Source: Hahella sp. HNIBRBA332
Lineage (GTDB): Bacteria; Pseudomonadota; Gammaproteobacteria; Pseudomonadales; Oleiphilaceae
Assembly (NCBI RefSeq): GCF_030719035.1
Contig: NZ_CP132203.1
Coordinates: 5,536,501 to 5,600,500 of the forward strand
Length of the DNA: 64,000 nucleotides
Direction of reading: 5' to 3'
Below the pieces are notes generated by a model that had not been told where the DNA came from, made no database searches, and saw only the letters and a list, made by a program, of their open reading frames with translations. Both the position numbers and the translations under genes were made by a program. The first letter of the stretch is position 1, and every line of letters starts with the position of its first letter. This document shows, in pieces, positions 43,366-51,799 of this stretch.

Positions 43366-44159
43366 CCTCCCGCCAGATAGCGGTCAACGATGGCGGCGAA
43401 TTCGCCGCTCTGTCGCATATCCTTAAGCGCTTGGTTCAGGTTATCCATGGTTTTTGGCGATATGGACGCCTTACTTCCCATGATATAAAAAGTGGAAGTA
43501 ACAAGATCCAGAGGGTGTACCGCAATATCGTCCTTCCTGCCGATATCTCTGGCCAGACTGTAAATCACGATAGGGTCGGCGAAAATGCCGTCCACACGTT
43601 TGGCCAGAAGCTTCATCAAGTTCAGTTCATCAGACACCACGTCTTCGACATGTAACTTTCCACCGCCTTTCTCGATGTATTCGTTGACGTTCTCGCCATA
43701 GAAATAACCCCGCGTCACACCCAGTCTGAAACGGCTCTGAGTCATTTCCTTGAAGGATTTGAAGTGGTAACGGTCGGCGTCTTCACGGCGAATGATCAGG
43801 TTGGAGGCCGAGGTGCGATAGGTCTGTGAAAACCATGCATATTCTTCACGTTCAGGCGTCTTCTGCACCGAGGTGGCGAGATCAATTTTACCCTGGCGTA
43901 ATTGCAACAGATGTCGCTTGAAAGGCGTCTCAGAAAACTCCAGCTGACACCCCATCCGGTCCGCCACCGCCTGAATCAGTTCTATATCCAGACCACTCAG
44001 GCGCCCTTCCTCGTTCTTGTACATGTAGGGACGCCAGGACTCCCAGCCTACGGACAGCGGACGCTCACAATCAGCAGACGCCGCGCTGGTCAGCGCTAAC
44101 CATAGCAACAGGCCCAAAACGCCGGTTCTTCGGGCATATTCGCCTCTAGAAAGAGTCAT
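43362..44159 (-). CDS. Periplasmic solute-binding protein, family 3
   Basis: A 265-residue exported protein (signal peptide about residues 1-29, ending SAASA). It matches the family 3 (amino acid type) binding fold: WRPYMYKNEEGRLSGLDIELIQAVADRMGCQLEF, then LRQGKIDLATSVQKTPEREEY. There are no permease or ATPase genes next to it, so it may be an orphan binding protein or signal sensor rather than part of a transporter. Confidence 0.88.
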   Translation of the reverse strand: MTLSRGEYARRTGVLGLLLWLALTSAASADCERPLSVGWESWRPYMYKNEEGRLSGLDIELIQAVADRMGCQLEFSETPFKRHLLQLRQGKIDLATSVQKTPEREEYAWFSQTYRTSASNLIIRREDADRYHFKSFKEMTQSRFRLGVTRGYFYGENVNEYIEKGGGKLHVEDVVSDELNLMKLLAKRVDGIFADPIVIYSLARDIGRKDDIAVHPLDLVTSTFYIMGSKASISPKTMDNLNQALKDMRQSGEFAAIVDRYLAGG

Positions 44160-44258
44160 TGCATTGATCCCGAATGTCGTGATTTTCCATTTCAGGAATT
44201 TTCAGTATTGACCCTGAGCACAAATTGTTCAATTTCTCTCCCGACCACCCCTGCATTT

Positions 44259-44666
44259 TCACAGTGGCGTATGCTCCGTGGTGGCGATCAGACGGGAGTC
44301 AGCCAAAGCGGCGGTGCGGTGAATAACGCAGGCTTGATAGTCGGGCATGGACAACATGCGGTGAAATGCCTGGATAGAGGGATAACGCACCAACAGAACC
44401 TCATCCCATTTCTCGCCCGCTGGCGCTATCACCGACGCCTGGGCCCGCCCCATCCAGAGCAACTCGCCGCCGACTTCACGTACCGTCTGCAGCGCAGTCT
44501 GCGAGTAAGTTGCGTAGGCTTCTCTACCGCTGCAGCGGACAGAGGCGTCCGCATAAGCGGCGATGTCATGAAACTTCAACAGATTCAGCATGACAACGGG
44601 CTGATCCGGTGGCATCCGGGTTAACAATCCGGCAAGTTCTTCCCAGTCAGGATTAATCGAGGCCAT
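44259..44666 (-). CDS. DUF1330 protein
   Basis: A 135-residue soluble protein of the DUF1330 (dimeric alpha-beta barrel) family, shown by PVVMLNLLKFHDIAAY, YATYSQTALQTVREVGGELLWMG and WDEVLLVRYPSIQAFHRMLSMPDYQ. GGAG precedes the start. Function unknown; relatives are suspected heme- or small-molecule-binding ferredoxin-like proteins. It lies downstream of the thiamine operon but has its own ribosome site and a 68-base gap. Confidence 0.85.
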   Translation of the reverse strand: MASINPDWEELAGLLTRMPPDQPVVMLNLLKFHDIAAYADASVRCSGREAYATYSQTALQTVREVGGELLWMGRAQASVIAPAGEKWDEVLLVRYPSIQAFHRMLSMPDYQACVIHRTAALADSRLIATTEHTPL

Positions 44667-44733
44667 CGTTTTTTCTCCATTAAATCATAGGCTTCCATCG
44701 ACCTGCGTCGCACTGGGTCAGCATAATGCCGCG

Positions 44734-46197
44734 TTATTCCGCTCCTTTCAAAAGTTTGCGGTTCAGGTTTGCCACGGCTTCACGAAAATCCTGCGCCTGT
44801 GTAATTGCAGACACCACTGCTACAGAGCTGACGCCGGTGTTCAGGACCGCTTCGATGTTATCAAGATTAATGCCGCCGATGGCGGTGAGTGGGTAGTGAC
44901 CGTCGAGTAACGCAACCCAGCGGGCCAGTTTCTCCAGACCGACTATGCGCACTTCCTTGGTCTGTGTCGGAAAGATCGCGCCAATGGCGATATAGCTGGG
45001 CTTTACCGCCGCCGCACGGGCCCATTCGTAGTCGCCATGAGTACTTACGCCCAGGCGCAAACCGGCGTCACGGATGGCGTCCAGGTCTGCGTCGGCAATA
45101 TCCTCCTGGCCCAGGTGTACGCCATAAGCGCCATGCTTGATCGCGAGTCGCCAGTGGTCGTTGATAAACAGGCGGCAGCCGTATTGCCGGCCTAATTCCG
45201 CCGCTTCTTTAATGGCCGCCTCCAACAAGGTCAGGTCATCACTTTTGATGCGCAACTGACAGGTGTCAATCCCTAGCGGTAATAACTTACGCAGCCACGC
45301 CACCGAGTCCACCACCGGATACAATCCCAACGGCGATTCGCCGCAATCGGGAAAAGCAGAATAATCCAGCCAATCCAGGCGATCGACAATTCTGGGAAAA
45401 TCCGTCATCTGCACAGGCCAGCCCTGGCGCGCAATGGGGCCGGGTCCGGGGCCAATCGCGTATCCCTGACGCAATCCCTGTCTCACATAGGCGCTGGCCA
45501 ACGCCGCCGCATCCGCCAGGGCTTCTCTCCGAGCGACAAAAGCCGCCAATGCGCTGGCGAGCGTGCAGCCCGTGCCGCGGCTATGACGCACGGATAATCG
45601 CGGTTGCGCAAACCAGCAGGGCTGCTCCGACAGCCACACTAAGTCCAGACAAGGACCGTCTTGCGCCGAATGACCGCCTTTGAGCCAGACGGCTTTGGCG
45701 CCAAGCTCACGCAATCGACTGGCGGCGGACAGCATATCCGGCGGTCCGCTAATGCGCATGTCCACCAGCTGCTCGGCCTCTGGAATGTTCGGCGTCACCA
45801 CATCCACATAAGGAAGCAGTGTTTTCAAGGCCGCCACCGCAAGGCCGAAATCGGCGCCAGTCGTGCTGCCCAACACCGGGTCAAGCACCACCACCCCAGA
45901 GAAGCCGCACAGAAATTCCCGGAGAACCTCGACCTGCTCGGCATCGGCCAGCAGACCCATCTTAATCGCCGCCGCATCGCCGTCCGCACGCAGGGCCCGC
46001 AACTGGTCCTGTAACGCTGACGCGGAAACGGGGTTGATGCTGACGACCTCCTGCGAATTTTGTGCAGTAACGGCGGTAATCGCAGTACCGCCATGGACAT
46101 CCAACCCATGCAGGGTGGCGAGATCCGCTTGTACTCCAGAAGCGCCGGCGCTGTCTGAGGCGGCGATGATCCATACTTTTGGTTTCAGGTCAGTCAT
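44734..46197 (-). CDS. thiDE: ThiD-ThiE fusion: HMP-P kinase and thiamine phosphate synthase
   Basis: A 487-residue bifunctional enzyme. Residues about 1-260 are ThiD (ASDSAGASGVQADLATLHGLDVHGGTAITAVTAQNS; VVLDPVLGS; VWLKGGHS; GTGCTLASALAA), phosphorylating hydroxymethylpyrimidine phosphate. Residues about 290-487 are ThiE (CQLRIKSDD; LFINDHWRLAIKHGAYGVHLGQED; LGVSTHG; AIGAIFPTQTKE; AIGGINLDN), joining HMP-PP and thiazole phosphate to thiamine phosphate. The linker is about 30 residues. Last gene of the operon thiC-thiO-thiS-thiG-thiDE. Confidence 0.94.
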   Translation of the reverse strand: MTDLKPKVWIIAASDSAGASGVQADLATLHGLDVHGGTAITAVTAQNSQEVVSINPVSASALQDQLRALRADGDAAAIKMGLLADAEQVEVLREFLCGFSGVVVLDPVLGSTTGADFGLAVAALKTLLPYVDVVTPNIPEAEQLVDMRISGPPDMLSAASRLRELGAKAVWLKGGHSAQDGPCLDLVWLSEQPCWFAQPRLSVRHSRGTGCTLASALAAFVARREALADAAALASAYVRQGLRQGYAIGPGPGPIARQGWPVQMTDFPRIVDRLDWLDYSAFPDCGESPLGLYPVVDSVAWLRKLLPLGIDTCQLRIKSDDLTLLEAAIKEAAELGRQYGCRLFINDHWRLAIKHGAYGVHLGQEDIADADLDAIRDAGLRLGVSTHGDYEWARAAAVKPSYIAIGAIFPTQTKEVRIVGLEKLARWVALLDGHYPLTAIGGINLDNIEAVLNTGVSSVAVVSAITQAQDFREAVANLNRKLLKGAE

Positions 46198-46248
46198 AGC
46201 GCGGGGTATCTCTCAAAACGTCCGCAAAAAATAAGCGTAAGTTGAAGC

Positions 46249-47040
46249 TCATTGCGACTGCCGCCGCCAGAACGGCATACCGATGGTGGGCGTGCTGGGG
46301 CTGGCGGTTTGCCGTGTCAGCATCAGGCCTGCGTTATATCCGGCGCGACCGGCTTCCACCGCCAGTTTGAACGCGCCGCCCATGCCAACTGGATCATGGG
46401 CCTTGGCGACCGCCGTGTTCAACAGCACGGCGTCAAAGCCCATCTCCATCGCTTCCGCCGCGTGGGAGGGCGCGCCCAGACCGGCGTCGATGATCATCGG
46501 CGTGTCCGGCAAACGCTCCCGCAGCATGCGCAGATTGTATTTGTTCAGCAATCCCTGGCCCGTACCGATCGGCGCCCCCCAGGGCATCAACGCCTCACAG
46601 CCTGCATCCAGCAACCGGCGACACAACACCAGATCTTCCGTGCAGTAGGGCAACACTTTGAAGCCCCGTTTGTTCAATTCCTTCGCGGCGTCCACCAGTC
46701 CGTAGGGGTCTGGCTGCAGGCTGTAATCGTCGCCAATGACCTCCAGTTTCAGCCAGTCCGTCTGGAAAATTTCCCGGGACATTTCCGCTAATGTCACTGC
46801 CTCTTTCGCCGACTTACAACCTGCGGTATTAGGCAGCAGCTTGCAGCCGCTGGAGCGGATGTAATCCCAAATGACTTTGCCGTCCTGGTGCGCCGGATTC
46901 TGCCGCCGCAGGGACAACGTAATGATCTCTGCGCCGCTGGCTCGCACCGCTTCCAGCATAATGGCCGGCGACGGATACAGCGCCGAACCGATCAGCAGAC
47001 GACTCGCAAAAGTTTCTCCATACAGAGACAGCTTATCCAC
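46249..47040 (-). CDS. thiG: Thiazole synthase ThiG
   Basis: A 263-residue TIM-barrel enzyme that builds the thiazole ring from DXP, dehydroglycine and ThiS thiocarboxylate. Signature regions: FASRLLIGSALYPSP at the start, KLEVIGDDYSLQPDPYGLVDAAKEL, PWGAPIGTGQGLLN and DAGLGAPSHAAEAMEMGFDAVLLNTAVAKAHDP. Start is GTG with GGAGG upstream. The Lys forming the imine with DXP lies in KLEVIGD. Encoded between thiS and thiDE. Confidence 0.95.
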   Translation of the reverse strand: MDKLSLYGETFASRLLIGSALYPSPAIMLEAVRASGAEIITLSLRRQNPAHQDGKVIWDYIRSSGCKLLPNTAGCKSAKEAVTLAEMSREIFQTDWLKLEVIGDDYSLQPDPYGLVDAAKELNKRGFKVLPYCTEDLVLCRRLLDAGCEALMPWGAPIGTGQGLLNKYNLRMLRERLPDTPMIIDAGLGAPSHAAEAMEMGFDAVLLNTAVAKAHDPVGMGGAFKLAVEAGRAGYNAGLMLTRQTASPSTPTIGMPFWRRQSQ

Positions 47041-47087
47041 GATTTACCTCCGGTGGCGATAGCCACCTGTACTTGTTTCAAGGCGCG

Positions 47088-47297
47088 TCAGCCACCCGCC
47101 ACCGGGGCCACCACATCCACCAGATCGCCTGGGCTCACTTTGGTTTGCGCATAGGCGGAGCGCGGCACGAACTCGCCATTGATGGCGACGGCGAAACCGA
47201 CGCCGGTGTAACCACTGGCCTGCAACACCTCGGATAGCGCGTCATCGCGAACCTGGGTGGGTTCGCCATTCAACGTAATTTCGATTTCAGGCGGCAT
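47088..47297 (-). CDS. thiS: Sulfur carrier protein ThiS
   Basis: A 69-residue ubiquitin-like protein ending in the diagnostic Gly-Gly (VDVVAPVAGG), which is thiocarboxylated to deliver sulfur to ThiG. Start at 47297 (MPPEIEITLNGE) overlaps the 3' end of thiO by 11 bases; a longer open frame upstream is not coding. No thiF or thiI lies in this operon, so activation must come from elsewhere. Confidence 0.93.
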   Translation of the reverse strand: MPPEIEITLNGEPTQVRDDALSEVLQASGYTGVGFAVAINGEFVPRSAYAQTKVSPGDLVDVVAPVAGG

Positions 47298-48351
47298 ATT
47301 GTTTCTCGCTGTGCAATTGATCCAGCACCTGCCCGACCACCACAGGCCCCAGCAGATAGCCATGGCGGTACAGTCCATTGGCGCAGATCAGCCCCGGCTC
47401 CCGCGTCACCCTGGGCAGGTTATCCGGCAGCGCCGGACGACAGTTGACGCTGGTTTCCACCACCCTCGCCTCCGCGAACGCCGGATTCAACGCGTACAGG
47501 GCGCTGCTCAGCTCCAGTGTGGATTGCAAACTGATAGGCGACATATCCGCGCTCTCAATTTCCGTGGCGCCGATAATGATCTGACCGTTCAAGCGCGGGA
47601 CCGCATATAACTTGTAGCGGGGATGCATCAGACGGACGGGGCGATTCAAACTGACTTCGGAGGTTTCAATAATCATGACCTCTCCGCGCACGCCGCGCAG
47701 TCCCGTCATATTGCGACTGGCGCCCAGGCCGCGCACGTCGATGACCCAGTCAAAACGCTCGCTGCCGCTGCTCCAATGCATACGGTGGGCGGAGCACTCC
47801 ACCTGCGTGTCGGAAACCAGGCGAACGCCGCCTTGTCGCAGCGCGGCGAGCAGTGCGTTGAGCAAGAGGCGACTGTTGACGTCCGCTTCCGAGGGCAGAT
47901 ACAGACCCTGCTCAAAATGATCCGCCAGCCCCGGCTCCAACCTGGCGACGCCCTCTCGATCCAGCCATTGCAAGGCTTCGTCGGCGGGAAGTTTGGCGTT
48001 GAGATCACGCTGAAACTGCGCCAGCTCCGCCTTATCCAGCGAGTGCGCCACCACAACGGAACCTGCCTGGCGATAGCTGGCCGACATGTCGGTTTGACGC
48101 TCCAGTTCGGCGATCCATCGGGGCCAGATATCCAGGCTGCGCATGCCCATGCGGTAAACCTCAGGCTCTGCGGACACCAGCTCGCTCAATGGAGAAATCA
48201 TGCCCGCCGCGGTCCAGCAGGCGCCGCCGGGCCGCTCGAAGTCTCCAGCGTCAAACAGAGTGACCTCATGCTTGCGCAGCGCCAACCGCCAAGCGCACAG
48301 GCGCCCAAGCAAACCGCCGCCGGCGATGCCGATACGCAGCTTAGACTTCAT
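47287..48351 (-). CDS. thiO: Glycine oxidase ThiO
   Basis: A 354-residue FAD enzyme of the DAO family: Rossmann GIAGGGLLGRLCAWRLA near the start, TAAGMISPLSE, and C-terminal NGLYRHGYLLGPVV typical of ThiO. It oxidises glycine to the imine used for the thiazole ring, an oxygen-dependent alternative to ThiH. Overlaps thiC by 11 bases and thiS by 11 bases, showing translational coupling. Confidence 0.93.
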   Translation of the reverse strand: MKSKLRIGIAGGGLLGRLCAWRLALRKHEVTLFDAGDFERPGGACWTAAGMISPLSELVSAEPEVYRMGMRSLDIWPRWIAELERQTDMSASYRQAGSVVVAHSLDKAELAQFQRDLNAKLPADEALQWLDREGVARLEPGLADHFEQGLYLPSEADVNSRLLLNALLAALRQGGVRLVSDTQVECSAHRMHWSSGSERFDWVIDVRGLGASRNMTGLRGVRGEVMIIETSEVSLNRPVRLMHPRYKLYAVPRLNGQIIIGATEIESADMSPISLQSTLELSSALYALNPAFAEARVVETSVNCRPALPDNLPRVTREPGLICANGLYRHGYLLGPVVVGQVLDQLHSEKQYAA

Positions 48352-50257
48352 GATACAGACGCCGCCCCGCGTCTTTGTATTTCTGCGACATTTCCTGCAT
48401 ACCCTGCTCCGCTTCCTGCTGCGACGCGCCCTCTGCCTGCGCCTTCTCCGCCTCCAGCCTGGCGGAATAGTCGCGCACGTCCTGGGTGATTTTCATCGAG
48501 CAGAACTTGGGTCCGCACATGGAGCAGAAATGCGCCAGCTTGTGCCCTTCTTTGGGCAGGGTTTCGTCGTGATACGCACGGGCGGTGTCCGGGTCCAGGG
48601 CGATATTGAACTGGTCTTCCCAACGGAACTCGAAACGCGCCTTGGACATGGCGTTATCCCGCATTTGGGCGGCGGGATGGCCTTTCGCCAGGTCCGCCGC
48701 ATGGGCGGCGATCTTATATGCAATCAGACCTTGTTTGACGTCATCCTTGTTGGGTAAGCCCAAGTGCTCTTTGGGGGTGACGTAACACAGCATGGCGCAA
48801 CCGTACCAGCCGATCATGGCGGCGCCGATGCCGGAGCTGAAATGATCGTAGCCTGGGGAAATATCCGTGATCAGCGGCCCCAAAGTGTAAAACGGCGCTT
48901 CTTTGCAGTGCTTGAGCTGCTCTTCCATGTTTTCCTTGATCATGTGCATGGGCACATGGCCAGGGCCTTCGATAATAGTCTGCACGTCGTGTTTCCAGGC
49001 GATCTCGGTGAGTTCGCCCAGAGTGCGCAGCTCACTGAATTGCGCCTCGTCATTGGCGTCGGCGATGCAGCCGGGACGCAGTCCGTCTCCCAGCGAAAAG
49101 CTGACGTCATAGGCTTTCATGATCTCGCAGATTTCCTCAAAGTGGGTGTAGAGGAAGTTTTCTTTGTGATGGGCCAGACACCATTTCGCCATAATGGAGC
49201 CGCCGCGCGAGACGATGCCGGTAAGGCGTTTGGCGGTCATGGGCACATAGCGCAGCAGCACGCCAGCGTGAATGGTGAAATAATCCACGCCCTGCTCCGC
49301 CTGCTCAATCAGAGTATCGCGGAACACTTCCCAATTGAGGTCTTCCGCGACGCCATCGACTTTCTCCAAGGCCTGGTATATCGGCACCGTACCGATAGGA
49401 ACCGGGCTGTTGCGGATGATCCATTCGCGGGTTTCATGAATATTTTTACCCGTGGATAAATCCATCACCGTATCCGCGCCCCAACGGGTCGCCCACACCA
49501 GCTTTTCCACCTCCTCTTCGATGGACGAGGTCACAGCGGAATTACCGATATTGGCGTTCACTTTCACATGGAAATTGCGGCCGATGATCATCGGCTCCGC
49601 TTCCGGGTGATTGATGTTACAGGGTATCACTGCCCGTCCCGCCGCCACTTCCTGACGCACGAACTCCGGGGTGATGTAACGGGGCGTGTTGGCGCCGAAG
49701 TTCATGCCGGGATGCTGGCTGCGCATGGCGTTCTCGATTTCCGCCTGCTCCAGAGCCAGATTTTCACGGATGGCGATGTATTCCATCTCCGGCGTAATAA
49801 TGCCTTTACGGGCGTAATGCAGCTGGCTGACATTGCCGCCGGCGCGCGCCTTACGCGGAGCGTGACGATGCTCAAAGCGCAGGTTATCCAGGGACAGATT
49901 CTGCTCGCGACTTTGCGCGTAAAACGAAGACGAACCGTGAAGATGTTCGGTGTCGCCACGCTCGTTGATCCAAGCTTCGCGCATACGCGGTAAACCGCGT
50001 CGCACGTCGATCGCGACAGCGGGGTCCGTGTAGGGACCAGACGTATCATATACCCGCAGCGGTGGGTTCTGTTCCGTAGCGCCATCCTGCAAAGGCGTCG
50101 GCGTCAGCGTGATCTCGCGCATCGCCACCCGGATGTCGGGACGACTGCCTTCGGCATAAATTTTCTTGGAAGCGGGAAACGGTTGCGTGGACAGCGCATC
50201 CACCTGCGCCGACTCACTGAGTTTGCTGATTTTATTGATATCGATTGTGCCGCCCAC
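48341..50257 (-). CDS. thiC: Phosphomethylpyrimidine synthase ThiC
   Basis: A 638-residue radical SAM enzyme making HMP-P from aminoimidazole ribotide. Typical blocks: VYDTSGPYTDP, QLHYARKGIITPEMEYIAIREN, GTVPIYQALEKV, DYFTIHAGVLLRYVP, SRGGSIMAKWCLAHHKENFLYTH, EGPGHVPMHMI and the C-terminal cluster site HFCSMCGPKFCSMKI (CxxC-x4-C). Start is GTG with AGGAG upstream. First gene of the operon, under a TPP riboswitch. The C-terminal extension after the cluster is unusually long and charged. Confidence 0.96.
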   Translation of the reverse strand: MGGTIDINKISKLSESAQVDALSTQPFPASKKIYAEGSRPDIRVAMREITLTPTPLQDGATEQNPPLRVYDTSGPYTDPAVAIDVRRGLPRMREAWINERGDTEHLHGSSSFYAQSREQNLSLDNLRFEHRHAPRKARAGGNVSQLHYARKGIITPEMEYIAIRENLALEQAEIENAMRSQHPGMNFGANTPRYITPEFVRQEVAAGRAVIPCNINHPEAEPMIIGRNFHVKVNANIGNSAVTSSIEEEVEKLVWATRWGADTVMDLSTGKNIHETREWIIRNSPVPIGTVPIYQALEKVDGVAEDLNWEVFRDTLIEQAEQGVDYFTIHAGVLLRYVPMTAKRLTGIVSRGGSIMAKWCLAHHKENFLYTHFEEICEIMKAYDVSFSLGDGLRPGCIADANDEAQFSELRTLGELTEIAWKHDVQTIIEGPGHVPMHMIKENMEEQLKHCKEAPFYTLGPLITDISPGYDHFSSGIGAAMIGWYGCAMLCYVTPKEHLGLPNKDDVKQGLIAYKIAAHAADLAKGHPAAQMRDNAMSKARFEFRWEDQFNIALDPDTARAYHDETLPKEGHKLAHFCSMCGPKFCSMKITQDVRDYSARLEAEKAQAEGASQQEAEQGMQEMSQKYKDAGRRLYHEV

Positions 50258-50380
50258 AGTACTCTCCTAGTTGGTTGTATGGGGTAGCACCAGGGAGGAG
50301 AGAGGGCATCAACGTCTTGGTCTGCAATCGGACCCGCATCACAAGGATGGAGCGCCGCTAAGAACTGTTTGATGAACTAC

Positions 50381-50464
50381 TTGTTTCCTACGCTGGTACT
50401 AACCAGATCAGGTTCTACGGGCCCCACTGTTGTGGTCTCAGCCTGTTACTCCAGGCACCCCGAC
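50381..50464 (-). promoter_or_regulatory. TPP riboswitch (THI element) controlling thiC
   Basis: On the minus strand the segment reads GGGGTGCC, GGCTGAGA, then AACCTGATCTGGTTAGTACC and CAGCGTAGGAAACAAG, the conserved blocks of the thiamine pyrophosphate riboswitch. It ends about 125 bases before the thiC start. TPP binding is expected to block translation or cause termination; the expression platform lies in 50258-50380 and I do not see a clear terminator there. Confidence 0.96.
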
Positions 50465-50857
50465 AAGATGTGCCGATTAGTTTAGGCTTGGTGGCGGGTG
50501 GATGGCAAGTGCATGAAAAAAGCAATATTTAATGTATTTCACTGCAAATTGATTAATACACCTTTTAACTTTCTCATTCATTACGATCCCCCATCAGATG
50601 AAGAATATAGCCAACGAAAAGTCGATATTTTCTCGAATATAAAAGCTTTTCCCTACAGTTATTCTATTTTTAATTACTAATCCAACTCTTGACCTCTCCT
50701 TCTAAATTACCAAGCCAGCTTTTCGGCATTTCCGGTTAGTCGCTTTTTCTTAAACCAAAACACCGATTCTCTTGTGCTTCAGCCTGCTCTATTTTCTTAA
50801 AAGCAATGTTTATTGCCAATAAAAATTGAATTTAACGCGCTTTTGAGGAAACATGAG
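50465..50857. other. AT-rich intergenic region
   Basis: About 390 bases, clearly more AT-rich than the flanks, holding the thiC promoter on one strand and the start region of a hypothetical gene on the other. An open frame of 60 codons (50498-50680) has AT-biased codons and no ribosome site, and is not considered coding. I see no repeat or hairpin. Confidence 0.5.
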
Positions 50858-51286
50858 ATGAATCCGACGCGGGCTGAGTTGAAGATTACTGTCGCCAAGT
50901 TGATTGAAACGGCTTATTCGACGGACAAGGGACTGACGGCGAAGATTGTGCGTAGTAAGGGACCGTTCAAGCTGGCGGTGGATCAGGACGGTAAAGCGAC
51001 GCTGTCAGGTTCAGCGGGGGTGTTGACCTTCAGCGGCGATCCGGCGTTGAAGGCGATTGGGGCACGGGTGAAGTGGGTGAGTATTACGTTCGCTAACGGC
51101 GAAGGCAATCTAATCAAATACAGCGCCACGTTCTCCATCGGGCTTATCAGTCTTAGTGTGGGCGGCAGTTTTGATATTGAGGAGTTAATTACTTCCTGCT
51201 CCGGCCTGTTGTGCCGCGCCGCCAAAGCCATGCAGCAACGCAATCACGCCTACGACGAACAACTACGGAACATCATGGGGAACTAA
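50858..51286 (+). CDS. Hypothetical protein
   Basis: A 142-residue soluble protein with no signal peptide, rich in beta-prone segments (FKLAVDQDGKATLSGSAGVLTF, VKWVSITFANGEGN) and ending in a Cys-containing helix (ELITSCSGLLCRAAKAMQQ). No family recognised. Start at ATG 50858 with GAGG nine bases upstream is preferred over an upstream TTG. Its stop is two bases before the lipoprotein gene, so they form an operon. Confidence 0.6.
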   Translation: MNPTRAELKITVAKLIETAYSTDKGLTAKIVRSKGPFKLAVDQDGKATLSGSAGVLTFSGDPALKAIGARVKWVSITFANGEGNLIKYSATFSIGLISLSVGGSFDIEELITSCSGLLCRAAKAMQQRNHAYDEQLRNIMGN

Positions 51287-51288
51287 GC

Positions 51289-51729
51289 ATGAAAATCTGG
51301 GGACTGATTCTATGTCTGCTTGCAACAGGATGCGCATCCGTTGGCGCGCTCGATCCCTTGTATCCAAATTACCGTCTGTACGCGGAAGCCGTTGACGCCA
51401 ACGCACTGAGCGCAGACTATCCGCTGTACTTTTCCCGGCGGGTCGTGGACCAGGTCGCGGATGATCAGGCGGCGCTCGCACAGTTAGGGTTCAAAGCCTA
51501 CATGCTGCGGGAGCACTCCCATTCCGCCGCAGTTGGAGAAGATAATGGCTGTCTGACGGTCAATGGCTACGGCATCGGCGGTGAGCCGCTAACGTTTTAT
51601 CTGGCTTACGTACAGGAAGGCGCCGAATGGCTGATTGATGATGTGAATGTGGTGTTTCTGGAGCCGGATCAGGCATTCAGCGCCGCCGCTAAATGCCCGG
51701 AGGAAACGCGAGTTAATGCGAATAGCTAG
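51289..51729 (+). CDS. Small lipoprotein, hypothetical
   Basis: A 146-residue lipoprotein: hydrophobic signal and lipobox LLATGC (acylated Cys near residue 15), then a compact acidic domain (YPLYFSRRVVDQVADDQAAL, later GAEWLIDDVNVVFLEP). No family recognised. It follows the preceding hypothetical gene by two bases and has GGGGA before the start. Envelope location is inferred from the lipobox. Confidence 0.65.
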   Translation: MKIWGLILCLLATGCASVGALDPLYPNYRLYAEAVDANALSADYPLYFSRRVVDQVADDQAALAQLGFKAYMLREHSHSAAVGEDNGCLTVNGYGIGGEPLTFYLAYVQEGAEWLIDDVNVVFLEPDQAFSAAAKCPEETRVNANS

Positions 51730-51799
51730 CTTGGTTACTATCACTGGATGCGGGCCTTCCCTGTTTTTAGGACGGAGAGGCCAGTCCAAGTTCCGTGTT

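Noticed and set aside
47623..48489. 288-codon plus-strand frame opposite thiO
   Set aside because: Antisense to thiO and the end of thiC, whose motifs are clear.
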